A DNA stretch of 64,000 nucleotides from Pelagihabitans sp963710535. Its GTDB lineage: Bacteria > Bacteroidota > Bacteroidia > Flavobacteriales > Flavobacteriaceae. The notes below the pieces were generated by a model. The model ran no database searches and was not told the origin of the DNA. It worked only from the letters and a program-made list of their open reading frames with translations. Of the stretch, positions 53,728 through 63,199 are shown one piece after another (positions within the stretch are counted from its first letter, which is position 1; each line of letters begins with the position of its first letter). The stretch covers positions 124,001 to 188,000 of the forward strand of contig CAVQAW010000010.1 in assembly GCA_963710535.1 (NCBI GenBank), written 5' to 3'. The position numbers and the translations under genes are program-made.

Positions 53728-53757
53728 CAAAAGTATATGGAATGTGTTCAATTCCAA
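53728..53757 (-). promoter_or_regulatory. Promoter of porV
   Basis: -33 TTG (53757-53755), 19-bp spacer, -7 TACTTTTG (53735-53728), a full match to the Bacteroidota TTG / TAnnTTTG pattern. It gives a leader of about 20 nt. The remainder of the 458-bp porV-gldJ gap (53758-54160) is AT-rich with no gene or porU remnant I can detect. Confidence 0.65.
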
Positions 53758-54160
53758 AAAATAAAAATAATCATAATACTTGGTTAACGGGCATTTTGGA
53801 AATATCTTATATACGAACTTCACTATTTTTAAGTTAAACGGTACTTTTTGGGGTTCGAAAAAGATTTTTGGACCCCCATCTTTTATTGCCATCCGCGCAA
53901 AGGATATTCACTGGCTCCTCGATTACGAAAGAAAACCGATTATCCTATAATATTAACACCTTTATGCCGTTATGGAAATATATACGCTTGATGGTGCATA
54001 ACAATACCAATTGTGATTTGGAACCTATTTTTTTTTGGATGGTAAAATATAATGACCAAAACATCGTTTTATAAGCCGAAAGCGAGATTAAAAATCAATT
54101 AAAATACAATTTCGAACAACCCCTATCTGTCGTTCGAGCATTTGAACTCAAGTCCTAATT

Positions 54161-55837
54161 ATGAAAAAACAGTTTATCAAAGTTGTACTTTCCATTACGG
54201 TGATCGCGTCAGGATCTATGGTGACCAGTTGTAAAAAATCTGGTTCTTCTTCCAAGGATGTTTCCAGGGCCACCGGTTGGAAAATCAATTCAAAAGACGG
54301 AGGCTTTCAATTCAATACGGATTTTAAGGAGCAGGAAACCGCTCCCGGTCTTGTATTTGTTGAAGGTGGTACATTTACAAAAGGTAAAGTACAGGATGAT
54401 GTGATGCACGATTGGGACAATACCCCAACCTCACAGCACGTGCAGTCTTTTTATATGGACGAAACCGAGGTGACCAACGTAATGTACCTGGAGTACCTGG
54501 ATTATCTAAAAAGTGTATATCCGCCAGAAAATCCCATGTATGCGAATATCTATACAGGGGCGTTGCCCGATACCTTGGTTTGGAGAAACCGTTTGGGCTT
54601 CAACGAGACCATGACAAACAATTATCTTCGTCATCCTGCATATGCAGAGTATCCGGTGGTAGGTGTCAATTGGATACAAGCTACCCAATTTGCGGAATGG
54701 CGTACCGACAGGGTGAATGAAATTATGCTGGAAAGGGAAGGCTATCTTTCCGAAGATGCCAAATACAAGGCGGCAACAGGAGAAGTGCAGGGCACCTTCA
54801 GTACGGAAGCCTACCTTAACCGTCCTGAATCGGTATACAACGGTCAAATCGATTCGCTTCAGGGCAAGCAGAAAAAAGACAGTGTGAACACCTTTGCCAA
54901 GCGCAGTAGTGGGGTGATCATGCCAGAATACAGACTTCCAACGGAAACCGAATGGGAATACGCCGCTCAGGCCAACCAAGGCTCCAGGGAATACAACAAC
55001 TATAGGGGAAGAAAAAAATATCCCTGGGATGGGGAGTATACCCGAAACGGACAACGTGTGGGCCGAGGCGACCAATTGGCCAATTTCAAACAAGGAAAAG
55101 GGGATTATGGCGGAATTGCAGGCTGGTCTGATGACGGTGCCGATATCACGGCCGAGGTAATGTCCTACAAGCCCAATGATTTAGGACTTTACGATATGGC
55201 CGGTAATGTGGCCGAATGGGTTGCCGATGTATATCGCCCCATCGTAGATGATGAAATAAGCGATTTCAACTATTTCCGGGGAAATATTTATATGAAAACC
55301 GCCATTGGGGAAGATGGTAAGGTGACCATTCTAAGGGATTCGGTTGTATTCGACACCTTGCCCAACGGCAAAGTAGTGGCCTTGAACCTTCCTGGCGAAA
55401 TTAAAATGGTGCCGGTCGACGAGAATGAAACGTATTTAAGAACGAACTTCTCATCCAGTGACAACAGGGGTTATAGGGACGGTGATGCAGGTTCATCGAG
55501 GTTCTTCAACAAATTCAGTGAAGAAGAAAATGAAAACGACCCCAATGCAAGAAAAATGTACGATTCCCCAAAACATAAGGTGGAGCGCGATTCATTGGGC
55601 AATTTGTCGAGACAGTACGATACCTCCAACAACAGAACCACTTTGATCAACGATGAGGTACGCGTTTTCAAAGGAGGCTCTTGGAGAGACCGTGCCTACT
55701 GGCTCGATCCCGCACAGCGCAGGTATCTGCCACAGTACATGGCCACCGATTACCTCGGTTTCCGATGCGCCATGTCGAGGGTAGGTTCAAAGTCCAAGAC
55801 CAAGAACAAAACCCCAAGAGGCAAAAAAGCCAAATAA
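54161..55837 (+). CDS. gldJ: Gliding motility / type IX secretion lipoprotein GldJ
   Basis: A 558-residue lipoprotein (MKKQFIKVVLSITVIASGSM, lipobox ending VTSC, Cys24) with a formylglycine-generating-enzyme-like fold. FGE marks are VFVEGGTFTKG, YMDETEVTNVMYLEYL, RLPTETEWEYAAQANQ, MAGNVAEWVADVY and FKGGSWRD with a final YLGFRCA. It ends in a basic tail. GldJ stabilises GldK and the T9SS ring and is needed for gliding in F. johnsoniae. It lacks the FGE active-site cysteines in these motifs, as expected for a structural role. It is followed by a terminator and murF. Confidence 0.96.
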   Translation: MKKQFIKVVLSITVIASGSMVTSCKKSGSSSKDVSRATGWKINSKDGGFQFNTDFKEQETAPGLVFVEGGTFTKGKVQDDVMHDWDNTPTSQHVQSFYMDETEVTNVMYLEYLDYLKSVYPPENPMYANIYTGALPDTLVWRNRLGFNETMTNNYLRHPAYAEYPVVGVNWIQATQFAEWRTDRVNEIMLEREGYLSEDAKYKAATGEVQGTFSTEAYLNRPESVYNGQIDSLQGKQKKDSVNTFAKRSSGVIMPEYRLPTETEWEYAAQANQGSREYNNYRGRKKYPWDGEYTRNGQRVGRGDQLANFKQGKGDYGGIAGWSDDGADITAEVMSYKPNDLGLYDMAGNVAEWVADVYRPIVDDEISDFNYFRGNIYMKTAIGEDGKVTILRDSVVFDTLPNGKVVALNLPGEIKMVPVDENETYLRTNFSSSDNRGYRDGDAGSSRFFNKFSEEENENDPNARKMYDSPKHKVERDSLGNLSRQYDTSNNRTTLINDEVRVFKGGSWRDRAYWLDPAQRRYLPQYMATDYLGFRCAMSRVGSKSKTKNKTPRGKKAK

Positions 55838-55856
55838 GGGCACTTCATGATATTTG

Positions 55857-55899
55857 AAAAAAGTCCCGGGCAGGAAGCTATCCTACCCGGGACTTTTTA
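55857..55899 (+). terminator. Intrinsic terminator after gldJ
   Basis: AAAAAGTCCCGGG, AGG pairs with CCT, CCCGGGACTTTTT around AAGCTAT (one mismatch), a long stem with a T run. It lies 19 bp after the gldJ stop and 13 bp before murF, so it probably attenuates read-through into murF. Confidence 0.85.
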
Positions 55900-55911
55900 T
55901 ATTTTTGGACC

Positions 55912-57186
55912 ATGACAATAGAAGCGCTCCACCAACTCTTTCTGAAGTTTCGGAAAATTGCCACGGATACCCGAAAAATTGAGGAAAACAGTATCTTTTT
56001 TGCATTGAAAGGCAGCAATTTCAATGGCAATGCATTTGCCCGGGAAGCCTTGGAAAAAGGAGCGACCTACGTCATCGTGGACGAGCCTGAATATGCAACC
56101 TCCGACCGAACCATTCTGGTCGACAATGCGCTGGAATGTCTCCAAAAACTCGCGACATTTCATAGGACCTATTGCCATGCGCAAATCATAGCACTTACCG
56201 GCAGCAATGGCAAAACCACTACCAAGGAGTTGATCCATGCCGTATTGACCTCCAAATACAGGACCATCGCGACCCAGGGCAACCTCAACAACCACATCGG
56301 GGTAGCGCTTACCCTATTGCGCATCAAGGAAGACACCGAAATGGCAGTGGTGGAAATGGGGGCAAACCATCAAAAAGAAATTGAATTTTTATGCAGGATC
56401 GCACGGCCCGATTTTGGTTACATCACCAATTTTGGGAAAGCGCATTTAGAAGGTTTTGGTGGAGTTGAAGGCGTCATCAAGGGAAAAAGTGAAATGTTCG
56501 AATATTTGACAGGCCATGACAAGACGGTTTTTATGAATGCAGATGATCCCATACAATTACAAAAGCTGGGAACCTATGTACATAAGGTCGGGTTTAGTAG
56601 CAAAAATGCGGAGTACTATCAAATCAAGTTTTTGGGCGCACGTCCGTTCGTTCAGCTGGAAGTTGAGGGAACGGCAATCCAAACCCAACTGATGGGCCAT
56701 TATAATTTCACCAATTGCTGTGCCGCAGTATTGGTGGGGAAATATTTCGGGGTACCCCTGGAGGCCATCAAAACGGCATTGGAACAATACGAACCCAAGA
56801 ACAACCGTTCACAGGTCATTTCCAAAAATGGCCATCACATCGTTCTGGATGCCTATAATGCCAACCCGACCAGCATGAACGCTGCGCTTGATAGTTTTGA
56901 GAATCTGGAGGCGGCTCATAAAATGGTTATTTTGGGCGATATGTTCGAATTGGGGGAAAGTGCAAAAAAAGAGCACCAAGAAATAGCCGACAGGGTAGCC
57001 CAAATCCATTTTCACGAATCCTATTTGGTCGGGGAGAATTTTTATGCCTCCGATTCAGAACTCCCTAAGTTTAGGAATTTTGACGCCCTTGCGGCCCATT
57101 TGACCAAACATCCTATGGAAAAAGGCACGGTGTTGATCAAAGGTTCGAGAGGGATGGCCCTTGAGCGGGTGTTGGAATTTTTGTAG
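55912..57186 (+). CDS. murF: UDP-N-acetylmuramoyl-tripeptide--D-alanyl-D-alanine ligase
   Basis: A 424-residue Mur ligase that adds D-Ala-D-Ala to the muramoyl tripeptide in the cytoplasm. It shows the N-terminal TDTRKIEENSIFFALKG, the ATP loop IALTGSNGKTTTKELIHAVL, VVEMGANHQKEIEFL, DAYNANPTSM and VLIKGSRGMALERVL at the end. The length is a little below E. coli MurF (452). gldJ followed by murF is a conserved flavobacterial order. The start is only 13 bp past the gldJ terminator stem, so a promoter inside gldJ or read-through must be used. Confidence 0.95.
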   Translation: MTIEALHQLFLKFRKIATDTRKIEENSIFFALKGSNFNGNAFAREALEKGATYVIVDEPEYATSDRTILVDNALECLQKLATFHRTYCHAQIIALTGSNGKTTTKELIHAVLTSKYRTIATQGNLNNHIGVALTLLRIKEDTEMAVVEMGANHQKEIEFLCRIARPDFGYITNFGKAHLEGFGGVEGVIKGKSEMFEYLTGHDKTVFMNADDPIQLQKLGTYVHKVGFSSKNAEYYQIKFLGARPFVQLEVEGTAIQTQLMGHYNFTNCCAAVLVGKYFGVPLEAIKTALEQYEPKNNRSQVISKNGHHIVLDAYNANPTSMNAALDSFENLEAAHKMVILGDMFELGESAKKEHQEIADRVAQIHFHESYLVGENFYASDSELPKFRNFDALAAHLTKHPMEKGTVLIKGSRGMALERVLEFL

Positions 57187-57258
57187 CCATGGGCCAATCA
57201 ACATGCAGACCAAAGAATGTCAAGCATATATCGATCGGCACGCATTGTGATTGAAGGC

Positions 57259-58980
57259 CTATTGAATGGTCTTTGTAACACTTCCACAGCTAAGCATCGC
57301 ATCCCCGTAATATGGATTTCTGATCTTGCTATCGAAACTCAACCAACTTGCGCCTTTATTGCCATCGGCCATCGGACAGAACTGCACATAGAGGGGTTGG
57401 TCGAAATCGTTCATCATCGAGGCGATTGCTACCATATTTTCAGAAAGGGGTTTAAAAGCCCTGCGCTGTAGTTCAATATCGATGGTTTCGGAAATGGCGA
57501 GCGCCTTCTCCTTGATTTGCTCAAGATGACCTTGGGTCATCACATCAAGCATGGCCGTCTCCTTTAACCGTTCGAGTTGTTCGATCATTATTTTCGATCC
57601 CTTGGCCGCGCCACCGGCATCGGTCTTGACCAAGGCATCCTTCAGTATGGCATAGGTTTCCAGCACTTCCGTAAATCGATCCTTGAAATTTGCTTCGAAA
57701 TTCACGACCGGGCTACCGTTCTCCATATTGGAACTTGTCTTGTTTCCGGACTTTGCCCCCATCATCGATTTTTTACCTTTCAGCTGGGCAGTGGCATCAA
57801 CCGTAAAGGTACCATTGGTGACCACTTCTTCGCCCCCTTGCAGTCCGTCAAGTACTTCATATGCATCTCCGAGGGCATTTCCCAAGGTAACTTCGACCAT
57901 CTCAAAGATGGGCCTATTGGGATCTGGCTTTACATACACCAAGGAACGTCTGCCCGTCCACAATACGGCCGATTTTGGAACGGTAAGTGCAGCTGTCGGC
58001 ACATCGGCCTGCACCTCCCCTTCAACGAACATGCCCGGCTTCAGCACGCCTTCTTTGTTGATCAAGGTTACCCTGACCGATACGGTCCTTTTGGCATTGT
58101 TGAGCACAGGTTCAATGAAAGATATCTTGGCTTGGTATTCCTTTCCCAGTTGGGCATTGGAGCTGATACTGATTTTTTGTCCTACCTGAAGGAGGGGCAA
58201 TTGCGACTCGTAAGCATCGAATACGGCCCAAACCGTGTAAAGATCGGACACCTTGAAAATGGGATCGCCTTCCTTGTACCATTTGCCCGCGGTGGCCAAG
58301 ACCTCGGTCACCGTTCCCGATACATCGGCCACCAAGGGAAAGTTCATCAAAGGTTTTCCCGATTTCAGCACTTCATCGATTTGGGCATCGGTCATTTTCC
58401 ATAAATCCAAGGTATTTCTAGCCGCGGCATACAGTTTCTGATGGGTATCCTTATAGGATGCGGAGGTGAGCAATTTGTCTTGCGCGGCATAGAGTTTGGG
58501 GGAATATATGATGCCTAGCTGGCTTCCTTTTTTGATGTATTCACCAACATAGTTCACGTTCAGTTTTTCAATGCGGCCGTCGAACACCGTCGTTTGAATG
58601 GCATTGGTTTGTTCGTTGGCAGTTATGGTGCCTGAGAGGACAATGCGATTCCCTTCCAGATTTTCAATGCCAATTTTGGTGGTTTCAATATTGGCCAAGG
58701 CCATGGCGTTCTCGGTCATCTGGAATTGATGGTCTGCCAGTACATTGTCTGATGTGGCCATAGGGGTCAATGCCATGCCGCAGAGCGGACAGTTGCCCTG
58801 CTCCGGCTGTTGCACTTCCGGATGCATCGAACAGCTGTACATTTGCGAATGCGCAACATGCGATTCTTGCAGGTCGGGTCTAGCGTCCCCCTGCTTTCCC
58901 GATATCAGATACCCCAGAAAAAGGCCTACGGCCAAAACGCCCAAATAGGGCCCATATTTTTTAAACAACTCCATGCTCAT
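57259..58980 (-). CDS. Efflux RND periplasmic adaptor, CusB type, with DUF3347
   Basis: A 573-residue membrane fusion protein of a metal efflux pump. A membrane anchor (residues about 11-30) is followed by a metal-binding motif YSCSMHPEVQQPEQGNCPLC then GMALTPM, the CusB-like barrel-sandwich and beta-barrel domains (residues about 105-400), a Met-poor linker and a C-terminal DUF3347 domain (VETYAILKDALVKTDAG-like region). It links the CusA-type pump to an outer-membrane channel, which is not encoded here. It overlaps the pump gene by 20 bp. Probable cargo is Cu(I)/Ag(I), from the domain architecture. Confidence 0.92.
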   Translation of the reverse strand: MSMELFKKYGPYLGVLAVGLFLGYLISGKQGDARPDLQESHVAHSQMYSCSMHPEVQQPEQGNCPLCGMALTPMATSDNVLADHQFQMTENAMALANIETTKIGIENLEGNRIVLSGTITANEQTNAIQTTVFDGRIEKLNVNYVGEYIKKGSQLGIIYSPKLYAAQDKLLTSASYKDTHQKLYAAARNTLDLWKMTDAQIDEVLKSGKPLMNFPLVADVSGTVTEVLATAGKWYKEGDPIFKVSDLYTVWAVFDAYESQLPLLQVGQKISISSNAQLGKEYQAKISFIEPVLNNAKRTVSVRVTLINKEGVLKPGMFVEGEVQADVPTAALTVPKSAVLWTGRRSLVYVKPDPNRPIFEMVEVTLGNALGDAYEVLDGLQGGEEVVTNGTFTVDATAQLKGKKSMMGAKSGNKTSSNMENGSPVVNFEANFKDRFTEVLETYAILKDALVKTDAGGAAKGSKIMIEQLERLKETAMLDVMTQGHLEQIKEKALAISETIDIELQRRAFKPLSENMVAIASMMNDFDQPLYVQFCPMADGNKGASWLSFDSKIRNPYYGDAMLSCGSVTKTIQ

Positions 58981-61900
58981 TTGATTTATGTGCTGCCCAA
59001 TCCAATGCGGCTTCTTTTCTCCAACTGAACAAAACCGGAACGATGAACAACGATATCAAGGCCACCAGCATGCCCCCAAAACCTGGAATGGCCATTGGGA
59101 TCATGATATCGCTGCCCCGACCGGTAGCGGTAAGGATGGGCAACAAAGCCAATAATGTCGTTGCAGTGGTCATTAAGCAAGGCCTGATGCGGCGCTCGCC
59201 CGCCTCCAAAACCGCAGCCCTTATACCCTGAACATCCGAGGGTTCATTTTTATCGAACGACTGTTTCAAATAAGTGGCCATGACCACCCCATCATCGGTG
59301 GCAATACCGAAGAGGGCGATAAAACCTACCCATACCGCCACGCTCAAGTTCACGGTTTTCATATTGAAAAGTGTCCTGAAATTGATTCCGCCCAAGTCAA
59401 AATTCATGAACCAAGTTTGGCCATAAAGCCAAATTAGGATAAATCCGCCTGCAAACGCGACCGCAATCCCTGTAAAGACCATCAGTGAAATGCTTACCGA
59501 ACGGAACTGAAAATATAGGATTAGGAATATGGCCAGCAATACCAAAGGTACTACAAAAGACAGTGTTTTTTCTGCATGCAATTGGTTTTCATAAGTGCCC
59601 GCAAAACGGTAGCTCAGTCCTTGCGGAACAATCAGGGTTCCATTACCGATTTTCTCCTGGATTGCACTTTGGGCCTTCTCAACCACATCTACTTCCGCAG
59701 TTCCTTCCTGCTTGTCAAAAAGCACATAACCCACCAAAAAACCATCCTCACTCTTGATGTGCTGTGGACCTTGCTCATAGCGTATGGTCACCATCTCCTT
59801 TAAGGGAAGTGCTGTTCCATTCCGTGAAGTGATATAAATATTTCCGAGGTCTTCTGGCGATCCGCGCAATTCACGGGGATACCTGACCCGAACCCCATAG
59901 CGTTCCCTGCCCTCAATGGTTTGGCCCAGCACTTTTCCGCCTACGGCCACTTCCAACAAATCTTGGACCTCTGTGATCGATATCCCAAACCTTGCAATGC
60001 GTTCCCGGTCGATTTCGATCAACAAATAGGGCTTGCCAACGATCCGATCTGCGAATACCGCTTCCGCATTCACGCCCGGAACTTCTTTTAAAATTGTTTC
60101 CAATTGTATGCCCAAGTCCTGTATGGCCTCAAGATCTTGTCCTTTAACGATGATTCCCATAGGCGCCCGCATCCCTGTCTGCAACATGACCAATCTAGTC
60201 TCTATCGGTTGTAATTTTGGCGCAGAGGTTACCCCCGGTAGTAGGGCCACCGATTGAATGGCTTTCCAGATATCTTCCTTATTCCTTATTTCCGGTCGCC
60301 AGTTTCTATAAAACGACCCGTTGCGCTCGGGAACCAGGTCATTGATTCCCAACCCGCTTCCAGACGGCAAGTACGCCCCGTTTTTGGTTTCGAAAAGACC
60401 GTTTTCGTCAGTTTTGAAGCCCATTGGTTTACCTGCATCATCCAGAATATATTCCGGTTTATACAGAATCACGTTTTCGTACATCGCAAGGGGAGCGGGG
60501 TCCAATGCCGATTCGAGCCTGCCCGATTTCCCGACTACGGTTTCCACTTCGGGGAGACTGGCCACGGCCATATCCAATTGTGCCAACACCCGTTTGTTCT
60601 CGCTCACCCCGGCATGGGGCATTGAGGTGGGCATCAACAAATAAGAACCTTCATCGAGTGATGGCATAAATTCCTTGCCGGTATTGGCCATGATCAAGAT
60701 GCCCAACAACAGCAAAAATGCGGGAATTCCCAAAAATAGTTTTTTGTTTTCCAAAGCCCAGACCAAAATCCGAGCATAATATTTCTTGAAGAGGAGAATG
60801 ATGCCCAAAATCAGAAAACAGATCAGCGCCACAAAGAAAAGGTTCACCGCAAGGGGATTGCCATAGCCCAAGGGGCGCCAGAAATAACCCAATAACATGA
60901 TGATCGAAAAGACGCTCCAGATCATTTGGGACCGGCTTTCGTTTTCCTTTGAAATCTTTTTGAGGCCTTCCAACAAGGAGATGGCTCCGAAGCCCATGAG
61001 AACGATGCCCAATAGGTACCCAAAAAACAGGGCCAAAATACCTCCAAGTATGACGATGCCTGCCAAAATCAGACGCAAAGGATGTTTCCAACGCCTTTTT
61101 GCAAACAACTGGGTTGCCAAGGGCGGGATTAAAAAGAGGGCCACCAACATGGAAGCGGTAAGCGCCGCTGTTTTGGTAAATGCCAACGGACTGAACAGCT
61201 TCCCCTCAGCCCCGCTCATCGTAAAGACAGGAATAAAACTGACAATGGTGGTCAGGCCTGCGGTAAGTATGGCGCCAGACACCTCAACCGTGGCCTCGTA
61301 CACCACTTCATCTATCGTTTGGTCTTCGGTTTTGAGATCGAGATGTCTAACGATGTTTTCCGAGAGGATAATGCCCATATCCACCATGGTACCGATGGCT
61401 ATGGCGATACCGGATAAAGCTACGATATTGGCATCGACCTGGAATAGTTTCATGGCGATAAAAACCATCAACACGGCCAAAGGCATTATGCTCGAAATCA
61501 AAAGTGAGATCCGCAGGTTGTATAACAGTACGATGACCACCAATATGGTGATCAGTACCTCATAGCTTAGGGCATCACCCAAGGTGCCCAAGGTTTCCCG
61601 AATAAGATCTGTGCGGTCATAGAATGGAATGATGGTCAATTTGGAAATACGCCCATCTTCCAAAGTCTTGGAGGGCAATCCAGGGGCAATTTCCTTAATT
61701 TTCTCCTTTACCCCATTAATAGTGGCCATAGGATTGGCGCCATATCTTGCTACCACCACGCCACCCACCACTTCGGCTCCTTCCTTGTCCAGAATACCTC
61801 TTCTTTCGGCAGGTCCCATGGTGACCTTGGCAATATCCTTGATGCGGATCGGTGTAAAATTGCTATTGCGCACCTGCGCTTCCATGATATCTTCGATCTG

Positions 61901-62668
61901 CCTGACATAGCCCAACCCGCGAACGAAATACTCCACTTGATTGATTTCTAGGGTCTTCGCTCCAACATCTTTATTGCTTTCCCTCACGGCATTGACCACC
62001 TCGCTCAGCGAGACGTCAAACTGTCGCATCAATTCCGGGTCCACGTCTACTTGGTATTCCTGTACGTATCCGCCTATGGAAGAAACCTCGGTCACCCCTG
62101 GCGATGCTGCCAATGCATTTTTGACATAAAAATCCTGGATACTCCTGATCTCGTGAAGATCCCAACCTCCGGTCACCTTCCCATCGGCATCGCGCCCTTC
62201 CAAAGTATACCAGAATATTTGGCCCAAAGCGGTCGCATCAGGACCGAGCGTAGGTTTTATACCCGTTGGCAATAAGTCATTGGGTAAGGCATTCAACTTC
62301 TCCAGAAGGCGACTGCGCGACCAGTAAAAATCGACCCCTTCCTCGAAAATCACATAAATGCTCGAAAACCCGAACATCGAGGAGCTCCGTATGGTTTTGA
62401 CGCCGGGAACCCCCAACAACCTTGACGTGAGCGGATAGGTAATCTGATCCTCAACGTCCTTTGGAGACTGTCCGTCCCACTGGGTATAGACGATTTGTTG
62501 GTTTTCACCGATATCCGGAATCGCATCGACAGCAACTGGATTTTTGGGCAATACCCCCACGCCAAGATCAAAAGGTGCGTTGATGATGCCCCAAAATAAA
62601 AAAAGGGCTAGCAATAGAAATGCTACCAGCTTGTTCTCTATTAAAAATTTGATGCTTTTGTTGAGCAT
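58961..62668 (-). CDS. CusA/CzcA family heavy-metal efflux RND permease
   Basis: A 1235-residue inner-membrane pump. It opens MLNKSIKFLIENKLVAFLLL, with GIAIAIGTMVDMGIILSENI in TM4 carrying the proton-relay Asp, MPTSMPHAGVSENKR with the Met-containing porter region, and FGIATDDGVVMATYL in TM10. It is nearly 190 residues longer than E. coli CusA. Part of the excess is an insertion of about four extra hydrophobic segments before GKEFMPSLDEGSYL, as seen in Bacteroidota homologues. It is the first gene of the cusA-cusB pair; no CusC or sensor gene is present in the window. Confidence 0.94.
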   Translation of the reverse strand: MLNKSIKFLIENKLVAFLLLALFLFWGIINAPFDLGVGVLPKNPVAVDAIPDIGENQQIVYTQWDGQSPKDVEDQITYPLTSRLLGVPGVKTIRSSSMFGFSSIYVIFEEGVDFYWSRSRLLEKLNALPNDLLPTGIKPTLGPDATALGQIFWYTLEGRDADGKVTGGWDLHEIRSIQDFYVKNALAASPGVTEVSSIGGYVQEYQVDVDPELMRQFDVSLSEVVNAVRESNKDVGAKTLEINQVEYFVRGLGYVRQIEDIMEAQVRNSNFTPIRIKDIAKVTMGPAERRGILDKEGAEVVGGVVVARYGANPMATINGVKEKIKEIAPGLPSKTLEDGRISKLTIIPFYDRTDLIRETLGTLGDALSYEVLITILVVIVLLYNLRISLLISSIMPLAVLMVFIAMKLFQVDANIVALSGIAIAIGTMVDMGIILSENIVRHLDLKTEDQTIDEVVYEATVEVSGAILTAGLTTIVSFIPVFTMSGAEGKLFSPLAFTKTAALTASMLVALFLIPPLATQLFAKRRWKHPLRLILAGIVILGGILALFFGYLLGIVLMGFGAISLLEGLKKISKENESRSQMIWSVFSIIMLLGYFWRPLGYGNPLAVNLFFVALICFLILGIILLFKKYYARILVWALENKKLFLGIPAFLLLLGILIMANTGKEFMPSLDEGSYLLMPTSMPHAGVSENKRVLAQLDMAVASLPEVETVVGKSGRLESALDPAPLAMYENVILYKPEYILDDAGKPMGFKTDENGLFETKNGAYLPSGSGLGINDLVPERNGSFYRNWRPEIRNKEDIWKAIQSVALLPGVTSAPKLQPIETRLVMLQTGMRAPMGIIVKGQDLEAIQDLGIQLETILKEVPGVNAEAVFADRIVGKPYLLIEIDRERIARFGISITEVQDLLEVAVGGKVLGQTIEGRERYGVRVRYPRELRGSPEDLGNIYITSRNGTALPLKEMVTIRYEQGPQHIKSEDGFLVGYVLFDKQEGTAEVDVVEKAQSAIQEKIGNGTLIVPQGLSYRFAGTYENQLHAEKTLSFVVPLVLLAIFLILYFQFRSVSISLMVFTGIAVAFAGGFILIWLYGQTWFMNFDLGGINFRTLFNMKTVNLSVAVWVGFIALFGIATDDGVVMATYLKQSFDKNEPSDVQGIRAAVLEAGERRIRPCLMTTATTLLALLPILTATGRGSDIMIPMAIPGFGGMLVALISLFIVPVLFSWRKEAALDWAAHKSNEHGVV

Positions 62669-62857
62669 TATTGTTGCTTAAAAAGAAAATCGATTTGTCG
62701 ATAAACTCCCGTTATCCTTAACGTTCAAAAGTACTAAATGATTGTGGGCAGGGAGAAGCTATTTTACCAAAAAAAATACGCCTAAACAGGAATTCCCCCA
62801 TAAGCGCACCATTCATTGCCCCAAATAGATAGGGGGAACTTTGAGAAGATTGAAAAG

Positions 62858-62932
62858 TGGGACATACTGGGTTCGAACCAGTGACCTCTGCCCTGTCAAG
62901 GCAGCGCTCTAAACCAGCTGAGCTAATGTCCC
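62858..62932 (-). tRNA. tRNA-Val (GAC)
   Basis: A 75-nt cloverleaf. The acceptor stem is GGGACAT/ATGTCCC, with D arm AGCTCAGCTGGTTTAGAGC and anticodon stem CTGCC/GGCAG. The loop TTGACAG has anticodon GAC, reading GUC and GUU. The T arm is ACTGGTTCGAACCCAGT and the discriminator is A. The 3' CCA is not encoded. A strong promoter lies just upstream. Confidence 0.95.
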
Positions 62933-62943
62933 AAAACAGCAGG

Positions 62944-62971
62944 CAAAGGTAAAACTTATTTTTGATTACAA
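62944..62971 (-). promoter_or_regulatory. Promoter of tRNA-Val
   Basis: -33 TTG (62971-62969), 17-bp spacer, -7 TACCTTTG (62951-62944). The predicted start is about 5 nt before the mature tRNA end. Confidence 0.6.
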
Positions 62972-63199
62972 AAATTCGGTGCCCCTGTATTGTTGCCAGT
63001 GGGGTCAACCAAAAGATTCCGGACGCATGAAATCCTCATTACCTGTTATATTAACTGCTTCATTTTAACGCCATTGCCCGATCATTTTTAAAAAAAATGC
63101 GGCATATGTCAAAAAAATGTAATTTTAAGGGATCCCTATCAATTGTTAAGGCCTTAGCATCACGGAGTACTCGTTACATAATATAGATTCGAAATACAA

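Noticed and set aside
53868..54074. Short plus-strand frame in the porV-gldJ gap
   Set aside because: No homology, no promoter and a poor composition. It does not resemble porU on either strand.
60897..61565. 222-residue plus-strand reading frame
   Set aside because: It is antisense to the CusA-like pump and has no family match.
62800..62841. TTCCCCC/GGGGGAA inverted repeat after tRNA-Val
   Set aside because: The loop is about 30 nt and there is no T run, so I could not support a terminator or repeat.
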